Assembly: GCA_036675345.1 (NCBI GenBank)
Contig: JAKFFE010000037.1
Coordinates: 1-7,107 of the forward strand
Reading direction: 5' to 3'
Length of the DNA: 7,107 nt
DNA from: JALYOC01 sp036675345
GTDB lineage: Bacteria; Myxococcota; Myxococcia; Myxococcales; Myxococcaceae
Shown here: piece after piece, positions 1-5,699 of the stretch
Position numbering within the stretch: position 1 is the stretch's first letter
Layout of the letters: each line of letters begins with the position of its first letter
Notes under the pieces: model-generated
What the model saw: only the letters and a program-made list of their open reading frames with translations
Database searches by the model: none
Told to the model about the DNA's origin: nothing
Translations under genes and position numbers: made by a program

Positions 1-1
1 C

Positions 2-106
2 AAACGCAACGGTCCCCCTGGATGGCAAACTCTCGGAAGAGGCTTCGACCGCTTCCTCGACCAGTACACCGGGTGGGTCGCGGCTGGTCGATGTGATCAA
101 TCCTGA
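2..106 (+). CDS. IS4-type transposase, C-terminal fragment (5' end outside window)
   Basis: The frame is open from the window edge to TGA at 104-106 and gives 34 residues. It contains NGPPGWQTLGRG followed by FLDQYTGW and ends in RCDQS. The block (D/N)G.PGW.TL.RG...L.....GW is, from family knowledge, the typical C-terminal end of IS4-superfamily DDE transposases, which often end 'RKGDGEPGWQTLWRG...'. The catalytic DDE core lies outside the window, so it cannot be said whether this copy is complete or active. The frame resembles the tail encoded on the opposite strand at the far end of the window, with about 16 of 32 aligned residues identical and the same DQS-stop ending. An inverted repeat follows the stop directly, as expected of an IS end. 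The short length keeps the call tentative, but the motif and the second homologous copy support it. Confidence 0.72.
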   Translation, partial: KRNGPPGWQTLGRGFDRFLDQYTGWVAAGRCDQS

Positions 107-107
107 G
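93..107 (+). repeat. 15-bp sequence shared with the opposite end of the window (copy 1)
   Basis: GTGATCAATCCTGAG spans the last codons and stop of the left transposase tail (GAT CAA TCC TGA). It occurs exactly on the minus strand at 6987-7001, at the end of the right transposase tail. The two copies are inverted relative to each other. Flanking bases differ, so this is a conserved patch between diverged elements and not a recent duplication. Confidence 0.85.
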
Positions 108-178
108 GGACAGGCTGCATTTCCTGGCCCTGGATTTGCTGCCATGCAAGCTGGCTGCCCGAGAATGTAGCCTGTCCC
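107..178. repeat. Inverted repeat after the transposase stop; likely IS end
   Basis: GGGACAGGCTGCATT at 107-121 is the reverse complement of AATGTAGCCTGTCCC at 164-178, except for one mismatch in 15 bases. The arms are separated by 42 bases. The left arm starts on the base after the transposase stop codon. The right arm runs on into CCTGTCCCCTTTTC, a type of sequence I associate with IS and REP-like element ends. I infer that the outer edge of the mobile element lies near 178-185. The hairpin may also stop transcription leaving the transposase gene. No target-site duplication can be tested, because the other end of the element is outside the window. Confidence 0.6.
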
Positions 179-239
179 CTTTTCTGACCGGGCGGGCGGA
201 CCACGATCCGGACAGCAGCCGGCTGCTACGCTCCCCCGG

Positions 240-1202
240 GTGCGCGCCGTTTCCGTTCCCGAGGCCCCTGGGTCCGCCCAGTCGTTGCTCCTGTTGCTGG
301 GCCAGAACCTGCAGCAGGTGATCCGCGGCAAGCCCGAGGCGGTGGACCTGCTGCTGTGCTGCGTGGCCGCCGGGGGTCACGCCCTGCTGGAGGACGTGCC
401 CGGGACCGGCAAGACCACCCTGGCCAAGGCGCTGGCCGCCAGCGTGGGCGGGGTGTTCAAGCGGGTGCAGTTCACCCCCGATCTGCTGCCCACCGACATC
501 CTCGGCTCCTCGGTGTTCCTGCCCCAGGAGGGGCGCTTCGAGTTCCGACCGGGTCCGATCTTCGCCAACGTGCTGATCGCCGATGAGATCAACCGGGCCT
601 CTCCCCGCACCCAGTCCGCGCTGCTGGAGGCGCTGTCCGAAGGACAGGTCACGGTGGATGGCCACACCCGGACCCTGGCGCCGCCGTTCATCTGCATCGC
701 CACCCAGAACCCGGTGGAGTTCCACGGCACCTATCCGCTGCCGGAGGCCTCGCTGGATCGCTTCGCGGTCCAGCTGTCCTTGGGCTATCCGCCGGAGGAG
801 GAGGAGCTGGAGATCGTGGTCCACCACGCCGGACAGGCGGGCCTGGCCAGCCTGACCGCGGTGGCGGGGCTGGAGGAGCTGGTGCGCCTGCAGCAGGCGG
901 TGCGGGGGGTGAAGATCGAACAGACGGTGGCGGACTACCTGCTGCGGATCGTCCAGGCCACCCGCGGCCATGCCTCGATCCGGCTGGGGGTCTCCACCCG
1001 CGGCGCGGTGGCCTTCTCGCAGATGGCGCGGGCGCGGGCGCTGCAACGGGGCCGGGACTACGTGCTGCCCGAGGATCTGAAGTCGCTGGCGCCCTCGGTG
1101 CTCTCCCACCGGCTGGTGCTGGACACCCGGGCCCGCTACTCCGGGGTGGAGAAGCGCGGCCTGCTGGAGGAGCTGGTCTCCGCGGTCCCGGTTCCCCGCT
1201 AG
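240..1202 (+). CDS. MoxR-family AAA+ ATPase
   Basis: A 320-residue ATPase of the MoxR family. These proteins use ATP hydrolysis as chaperone-like machines to activate or assemble partner proteins, often VWA or DUF58 proteins encoded next door. Visible motifs are Walker A PGTGKTT (residues 54-60, Lys58), Walker B VLIADE (Asp115, Glu116), sensor 1 ATQNP (Asn157), arginine finger LPEASLDRF (Arg174) and sensor 2 GVSTRG (Arg254). The C-terminal helical lid follows, with the usual YVLPEDLKSLAPSVLSHRL block at 274-292. All active-site elements are present and the length is normal. GTG at 240 is chosen because it leaves about 20 residues before the conserved 'LLGQNLQQVIRGK' helix, as in homologues; no convincing ribosome binding site precedes it. 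It is the first gene of an operon, with the DUF58 gene starting 10 bases after the stop. The biological partner and process are not shown by the sequence. Confidence 0.95.
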   Translation: MRAVSVPEAPGSAQSLLLLLGQNLQQVIRGKPEAVDLLLCCVAAGGHALLEDVPGTGKTTLAKALAASVGGVFKRVQFTPDLLPTDILGSSVFLPQEGRFEFRPGPIFANVLIADEINRASPRTQSALLEALSEGQVTVDGHTRTLAPPFICIATQNPVEFHGTYPLPEASLDRFAVQLSLGYPPEEEELEIVVHHAGQAGLASLTAVAGLEELVRLQQAVRGVKIEQTVADYLLRIVQATRGHASIRLGVSTRGAVAFSQMARARALQRGRDYVLPEDLKSLAPSVLSHRLVLDTRARYSGVEKRGLLEELVSAVPVPR

Positions 1203-1212
1203 GCGCGAAGCG

Positions 1213-2421
1213 ATGAAGCGCCGCCGGTGGTCGTTCTTGATGTCTCCCGAGGAGCACGACTCGCTCCGGGCGATGCATGACCTCTACCTGGGGCTGCTGA
1301 CCCCGCTGGGGCGGGCGGTGCTGTGGGGGGCGATCGCCGCGGGGATGCTGGCCCTGGGCGGGCTGGCCCGGGGGATCGTGCAGCTGTTCGCCTTCTCCGC
1401 CGCGGCCCTGATCGCCGGCGCGCTGGTGGGGTGGCCCTTTCGTCCGCGGGTCCGGCTGCAACGGCACCTGCCCCCGCCGGTGTCGGCGGGAGATCGGTTG
1501 GAGTACCGGGTCTCGGTGCAGAACGTGGGCTGGCGCACCCTGCGCCAGGTGACGATCCAGGAGCGGGGCCTGCCGGCGGACGTGCGCCCCGCCGAAGAGC
1601 CGGAGGTGATCCCGCTGTTGCGTCCGGGGGAGAAGGCCGAGGTGCGGGTGGCGCTGCACTGCAAGCTGCGCGGGGTGTACCCGTTGCGCCGGCTTCAGGC
1701 GGCCAGCGCCTTTCCCTCCGGGCTGTTCAAGTGGCCGGTGCGGACCGGAGGCGAGGATCGCCTGGTGGTCTACCCGCGCTTCACCCCGGTGGAGGGCTTC
1801 GAGGTCCCTCACGGCCGCAACTACCAGCCGGGCGGGATCTCGGTGGCCTCGCACGTTGGAGACTCCACCGAGTTCTTCGGCACCCGCGAGTACCGCCAGG
1901 GGGACCGGATGCGGGACATCCACTGGCCCTCCTATGCGCGCACCGGACGGCTGGTGGTGAAGGAGTTCCAGGAGGAGTACTTCGTCCGGCTGGCGATGGT
2001 CCTGGACATCGAGGTCCACTCCGCCCGCGAGGAGAAGCTGCTGGAGCAGAGCCTCTCGGTGGCGGCGGGGATCGCGGATGTGCTGGCCCGGCGCGAGTAC
2101 ATCCTGGACCTGTTCGCCGCCGGGCCGCGGATCTTCCACTTCCAGGCGGGGCGCGCGCTGGCCCACTTCGATCACCTGCTGGAGATTTTGGCCTCCTTGG
2201 AGTCCGGCAGCCGGCTGGACTTCGCGGCGCTGGAGGCGGCGCTGCTGCCCGAGGCCCCCCGGCTCTCGGCGGTGATCCTGGTGATGATGACCTGGGATCC
2301 GAAGCGGGCGGCGCTGGTCCGACAGCTCCAGGAGCGCGGGGTGGCGATCCGGGTGCTGTGCCTGCGCCCCGGGGTGGAGCTGACCGGGCTGGACCCCTCG
2401 GAAGTGGTGCGGCTGGGATGA
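1213..2421 (+). CDS. DUF58 domain protein (MoxR partner)
   Basis: A 402-residue member of the DUF58 family, which is routinely encoded directly after MoxR ATPases. A short charged N-terminus is followed by two membrane helices at about 35-52 and 54-73. An Ig-like/beta region follows at about 88-180, including AFPSGLFKWP (166-175), a form of the family's 'sPFGLf' motif. The DUF58 signature EFFGTREYRQGDRMRDIHW (220-238) continues into ARTGRLVVKEFQEE. The C-terminal part has a VWA-like fold pattern, with LDIEVHS at 264-270 where a MIDAS DxSxS would stand. The serines are absent, so metal binding of the classical kind is doubtful. ATG at 1213 was chosen because it lies 10 bases after the ATPase stop, behind a weak GCGAAGCG. 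An internal ATG at 1240 is possible. The stop overlaps the start of the transglutaminase gene, implying coupled translation. The product is expected in the cytoplasmic membrane, mostly facing the cytoplasm. Confidence 0.94.
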   Translation: MKRRRWSFLMSPEEHDSLRAMHDLYLGLLTPLGRAVLWGAIAAGMLALGGLARGIVQLFAFSAAALIAGALVGWPFRPRVRLQRHLPPPVSAGDRLEYRVSVQNVGWRTLRQVTIQERGLPADVRPAEEPEVIPLLRPGEKAEVRVALHCKLRGVYPLRRLQAASAFPSGLFKWPVRTGGEDRLVVYPRFTPVEGFEVPHGRNYQPGGISVASHVGDSTEFFGTREYRQGDRMRDIHWPSYARTGRLVVKEFQEEYFVRLAMVLDIEVHSAREEKLLEQSLSVAAGIADVLARREYILDLFAAGPRIFHFQAGRALAHFDHLLEILASLESGSRLDFAALEAALLPEAPRLSAVILVMMTWDPKRAALVRQLQERGVAIRVLCLRPGVELTGLDPSEVVRLG

Positions 2422-4307
2422 GCGGGCGCGCGCAGAGGGCGTTGGCGCTGCTGCCCCCTCTGGCGGTGCTGGCGCTGTACGCGGTGGCCCACCAGCAAGG
2501 ATGGGTGGCGGTGCCCTGCGCCGCCTGGGGTGTGTGGGCCACCTGGAGGAAGGAGCCGCTGCCCTATCGAAGGCCGGTGTTCCTGATCGCCGGAGCCCTG
2601 GCGGTGGTAGCGGGTGGGGTGGGAAGCCTGGTGGCCCCGACCGCGCCGGGGATGGTCCCTCCGCTGCTGCTGGGACCGCTGGGCACCGGGCTGGCGGTCA
2701 GCGCGGTCTATGCGATCTGCGCCGGGCGGACCCTGTTCGGTTGGACCTGGTGTGCGCTGCTGGCGGCGCTGTCGCTGACCGTGCCCTGGACCCCGCCGGT
2801 GGCGGTGGCGGCGGGGGCGGTGTTCGCCGCCTTCGCGGTGGTGATGTTCGCGCAGGGCGGCGGCGCGCGCGGAGGGTGGGGCGGGGCGCTGGGGTTCGCG
2901 CTGTTTTTGGCGGTGACCGCCGCGACGGGGCTGCGCCTGGAGCGCACGGTGCACGGCAGCGAAGGCGCGGTGATGGAGCTGCTGAGCGCCTGGATGCGGG
3001 ACAACCTGCTGCCCCGGGGCTTCGGTCTCGAAGGACAGCTGGGGACCCCCCGCCAGTCGCGGGTGGAGGCCTCCGATCGGGTGCTGTTCGAGGTGGAGGG
3101 AGATCCCGCGCAGCGGCTGCGATCGGTGGTGCTGGGAGAGCTGGTGGACGATCGCTGGCACCAGCTGCGGGGCGAGCGGGGCGGGGTGCCGGAGTCCACC
3201 GGGACCGCGGTGATCACCCTTACCCTGCTCCAGGAGTTGGGACGGGCGCTTCCCACGCCCGCGGGGAGCGTGGTGGAGGACGCGTCGGCCCTTCCGCTAC
3301 CGGGTGGGGTCTGGTCGGGACGGGACCTTCGGGGCAGATCGCTGCGGATCCGCTTCCCGGGGGACGAGCAGCTGCCGGTGGAGCCGGCGCCCACCGCGGA
3401 GGCGGTCCGGGTCTCCGAGGGACTTCGCCGCGAGCTGGAGTCGTTCCGCGCCGGGCTCTTCGCCGGACAGGACTCCGCCCGGGGGAAGGCCTCCGCAGTG
3501 GAGGCGTTCTTCCGGGAAGGCTTCGAGTACACGTTGGAGGTGGACCTGACCGGCCGGGGGCACCCGCTGGCGGTGCTGCTGAGGGAACGGCGCGCGGCCT
3601 ACTGCACCTACTTCGCCAGCGCGATGGCGATCCTGCTGCGGATGGAGGGGATCCCGGCGCGGGTGGTGGGTGGCTTCGCGCCCAGTGAACGCAATCCGCT
3701 CACCGGGGTGGTGACAGTCCGGGAGCGGGACGCGCACGCCTGGGTGGAGGTCTACCTCGCCGACGAGGGCCGCTATGTGCCGTTTGATCCCACGCCGTGG
3801 AGGAGCCGGGACACGCTGCTTCCCCGGGGCTCCCCCAACCTGGCCTCGGCGGCGCTGGAGGCGGTGGGCGCCTGGGTCCGGCGCGGGTTCAATGCGTTCC
3901 GGGCCGATCCGTGGGGCGCGCTGCAGGGCGTGGCCCGCTCGCCCTGGTTGTGGGGGGCGATTTTGGCCGGGCTGGTCTGGCGGCTGCGTCGCCACGTCCG
4001 GGCACCGCGAAGGGCGCTGGCGCGCCGTGCGCTGGAGGGCGACGACCGGAGGCTGGTCGCGCTGCGTGCCGAGTATCTGAAGCTGCTCGCTGCCCGGGCG
4101 GACCTGAGGGCGGCACCGGCGGAGACCGACGAGGAGCTGCTGGCCAGGCTGGAGCAACGCCACGGCCCCGAGGTTCGTGAACGCGCCGAGGCTTTCGTGC
4201 GCGGCTATCAGCAGGCCCGGTTCCGTGGTGATGCGACCGTGGATCTCCAGGGTCTGCGCGAGGCGCTCGACGCGCTGGGGAAGTGTCTGGGCCGTCTGGC
4301 GGCTTGA
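2418..4307 (+). CDS. TgpA-like membrane transglutaminase (DUF3488-transglutaminase core-DUF4129-like)
   Basis: A 629-residue membrane enzyme. The N-terminus (about 8-170) carries roughly six to seven hydrophobic helices, corresponding to the DUF3488/TgpA N-terminal region. A large extracytoplasmic part follows and includes the transglutaminase core. Its predicted triad is complete: Cys396 in AAYCTYFASAMAILLR, His440 in RDAHAWVEV and Asp457 in VPFDPTPW, with the usual GIPARVVGGF strand between Cys and His. One more helix (about 509-523) leads to a charged cytoplasmic tail. In that tail, residues 551-605 (ETDEELLARL...GYQQARFRG) fit a DUF4129-like domain. The start ATG at 2418 overlaps the DUF58 stop as ATGA; the frame is open far upstream but only as a shadow of the preceding genes. 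Known TgpA proteins sit in the same three-gene cluster and are implicated in envelope functions. The substrate, and whether the reaction is crosslinking or proteolysis, is not known here. Confidence 0.94.
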   Translation: MSGRAQRALALLPPLAVLALYAVAHQQGWVAVPCAAWGVWATWRKEPLPYRRPVFLIAGALAVVAGGVGSLVAPTAPGMVPPLLLGPLGTGLAVSAVYAICAGRTLFGWTWCALLAALSLTVPWTPPVAVAAGAVFAAFAVVMFAQGGGARGGWGGALGFALFLAVTAATGLRLERTVHGSEGAVMELLSAWMRDNLLPRGFGLEGQLGTPRQSRVEASDRVLFEVEGDPAQRLRSVVLGELVDDRWHQLRGERGGVPESTGTAVITLTLLQELGRALPTPAGSVVEDASALPLPGGVWSGRDLRGRSLRIRFPGDEQLPVEPAPTAEAVRVSEGLRRELESFRAGLFAGQDSARGKASAVEAFFREGFEYTLEVDLTGRGHPLAVLLRERRAAYCTYFASAMAILLRMEGIPARVVGGFAPSERNPLTGVVTVRERDAHAWVEVYLADEGRYVPFDPTPWRSRDTLLPRGSPNLASAALEAVGAWVRRGFNAFRADPWGALQGVARSPWLWGAILAGLVWRLRRHVRAPRRALARRALEGDDRRLVALRAEYLKLLAARADLRAAPAETDEELLARLEQRHGPEVRERAEAFVRGYQQARFRGDATVDLQGLREALDALGKCLGRLAA

Positions 4308-4346
4308 GCCGCGCCCTCGCTCTCCCCCGGAGAGCAGGCGCGGCTT
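4306..4346 (+). terminator. Strong two-part hairpin at the end of the operon
   Basis: The outer stem pairs GAGCCGCGCC (4306-4315) with GGCGCGGCTT (4337-4346), ten pairs with one G-U. The inner stem pairs GCTCTCC (4319-4325) with GGAGAGC (4329-4335) around a CCC loop, with a small CTC/A internal loop between the stems. It begins within the transglutaminase stop codon. No T-tract follows, so it is not a classical intrinsic terminator. It may still end transcription, pause polymerase or protect the 3' end of the operon mRNA, as strong hairpins are thought to do in high-GC bacteria. Confidence 0.7.
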
Positions 4347-4451
4347 CAGGCCCATCGAGTGGTCATCGGCTCGACGGCCGCTGGGTTGGCGCGCGTGCGC
4401 GGGCACGGTCCTCTCGCTGCTGGAGCGGCCGGGTAGCTGAGGTTTGCCCTG

Positions 4452-4480
4452 GGTGAAGCCACTTCGCGCAGCGTTTCACC
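4452..4480 (+). other. Small inverted repeat upstream of the hydrolase gene
   Basis: GGTGAA (4452-4457) and TTCACC (4475-4480) form a 6-bp dyad with a 17-base spacer, ending 49 bases before the hydrolase start. It could be an operator or a minor hairpin, but a dyad this short can occur by chance. The rest of the gap between the operon and the hydrolase shows no recognisable promoter boxes. Confidence 0.25.
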
Positions 4481-4529
4481 ACAACGCAGTGCGGCACGGT
4501 TCTGAAGCAGTGATTACCGTTCAAGTGTC

Positions 4530-5420
4530 ATGAAGCTCGCATCGATCGACCTGGACGGCCCGGTTCACTACGCGGACTTCGGAGGAAGCGGGCCTCCGGT
4601 AGTCTTGATTCATGGGCTTGGCGGCTCGCACCTCAACTGGGCATCCGTGGCCCCGCTGCTGAGGAAACGCCGACGGGTGCTGGCGGTCGACCTGCCCGGC
4701 TTCGGGTTCAGTCCTCCGCTTCGGACGGGCACCACCTTCGAGGGAACCCAGGATCGGCTGGAACGCTTCCTGGAGCAGGTGGTCGGCGAGCCGGCAGTGG
4801 TGATGGGCAACTCGATGGGCGGGCTGCTCTCGATGCTGGTCACGGCGCATCGCCCGGATCTGGTGGAGCAGCTGGTGCTGGTCGGCCCGGCCCAGCCGGT
4901 GCCCAGCCGCCGCGAGCTGGACCCGATCACGGTGGCCACCTTCTTCACCTACGCCATGCCCGGGCTGGGAGACTTCTTCGTCAACCGCGCCTCCCAGCGG
5001 CTGGGGCCGGAGGGGCTGGTGAAGCTGCTGCTGTCCCGCTGCTGCGTGGACCCCTCCCGGGTGGAGCAGGAGGTGATTCGCCAGCACGTGGAGCTGGTCA
5101 CCCGGCGCGCGGCGGAGATGCCCTGGGTCAACCGCGAGTTCCTTCGCGCCGCGCGCTATCTGATCCGGATGGTGCTGCTGCGTCCGGAGATCCTCCACGA
5201 GGCGGCCCGGCGGATCCGCGTCCCCACCCTGATCATCCACGGCCGCCACGATCTGCTGGTGCCGGTGGCCGCCTCGATCGAGCTGGTGAAGCGGTTGCCC
5301 CACTTCCACCTGTCGATCATGGAGGACGCGGGACACACCCCACAGCTGGAGCACCCCCGCCGGCTGGTGGAGATCTACAACGGCTGGGCGGAGTCGCTGG
5401 CGTTGCGCGCCACCGCCTGA
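4530..5420 (+). CDS. Alpha/beta-fold hydrolase
   Basis: A 296-residue soluble alpha/beta hydrolase. Visible elements are the oxyanion-loop motif HGLGG (28-32), the strand LAVDLPGFGFS (51-61), the nucleophile elbow GNSMGG with Ser95, the acid Asp241 in GRHDLLVP, and His269 in AGHTPQLEHP. The triad and core are complete. A helical cap fits between about 125 and 215. The fold covers esterases, lipases, C-C hydrolases and haloperoxidase-like enzymes, and the sequence does not single out a substrate. There is no signal peptide. ATG at 4530 gives a normal N-terminus just before the first strand; no clear ribosome binding site is seen. It lies 222 bases after the transglutaminase operon and its hairpin, so it is probably a separate transcription unit. 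The last 12 residues (GWAESLALRATA) are encoded by the first unit of a tandem repeat that continues past the stop, so the C-terminal tail may have been created or fixed by repeat expansion. Confidence 0.93.
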   Translation: MKLASIDLDGPVHYADFGGSGPPVVLIHGLGGSHLNWASVAPLLRKRRRVLAVDLPGFGFSPPLRTGTTFEGTQDRLERFLEQVVGEPAVVMGNSMGGLLSMLVTAHRPDLVEQLVLVGPAQPVPSRRELDPITVATFFTYAMPGLGDFFVNRASQRLGPEGLVKLLLSRCCVDPSRVEQEVIRQHVELVTRRAAEMPWVNREFLRAARYLIRMVLLRPEILHEAARRIRVPTLIIHGRHDLLVPVAASIELVKRLPHFHLSIMEDAGHTPQLEHPRRLVEIYNGWAESLALRATA

Positions 5421-5647
5421 CCCACGGCTGGGCGGAGGCGTTGGTGTTGCGCGCCACCGCCTGACCCACCGCTGGGCGGAGGCGTTGGCGTTGCGCGCCA
5501 CCGCGTGATCGGCTGGGCGGAGGCGTTGGTGTTGCGCGCCACCGCGTGATCGGCTGGGCGGAGTCGTTGGTGTTGCGAGCCACCGCGTGATCGGCTGGGC
5601 GGAGGCGATGGTGTTGCGCGCCAGCGCGTGATCGGCTGGGCGGAGGC
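5382..5647 (+). repeat. Tandem array of 44/41-bp units, each carrying the end and stop codon of the hydrolase gene
   Basis: Units begin at 5382, 5426, 5470, 5511, 5552 and 5593, with a truncated 14-base copy at 5634-5647. The first two are 44 bp and end GCCTGACCCAC; the next four are 41 bp and end GCGTGATC. Each starts GGCTGGGCGGAG (the third with C as first base) and contains TTGCGCGCCACCGC or a near variant. Unit 1 is the last 12 codons plus stop of the hydrolase gene; later units encode, in the equivalent frame, tails such as GWAEALVLRATA-stop and GWAEAMVLRASA-stop. Because 44 and 41 are not multiples of three, each copy moves to a new frame and no long plus-strand protein is encoded. The array fills most of the spacer between two convergent genes. 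Adjacent identical-length copies suggest growth by replication slippage or unequal recombination. Confidence 0.95.
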
Positions 5648-5699
5648 AGCACGTCCCCAGCCGGGAAACCGAGGGCGCCTGGAAGATCCGCCTGAGCGA

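Noticed and set aside
136..321. Small frame before the ATPase gene
   Set aside because: It overlaps the likely IS end and the ATPase start, and its composition is unlike a real protein.
688..2175. Long minus-strand frame opposite the ATPase and DUF58 genes
   Set aside because: Arg/Pro/Gly/His-rich shadow of well-supported plus-strand genes, with no domain motifs.
1323..2417. Upstream extension of the transglutaminase frame
   Set aside because: It overlaps the DUF58 gene out of frame and reads Gly/Ala/Arg-rich nonsense. The ATGA overlap start at 2418 is followed directly by membrane helices.
4177..4440. Small plus-strand frame spanning the operon end
   Set aside because: It lies over the transglutaminase tail in another frame and runs through the terminator-like hairpin, with no motif or ribosome binding site.
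5382..5647. CRISPR array
   Set aside because: The 41-44 bp units are directly adjacent, with no unique spacers between them, and there are no cas genes.
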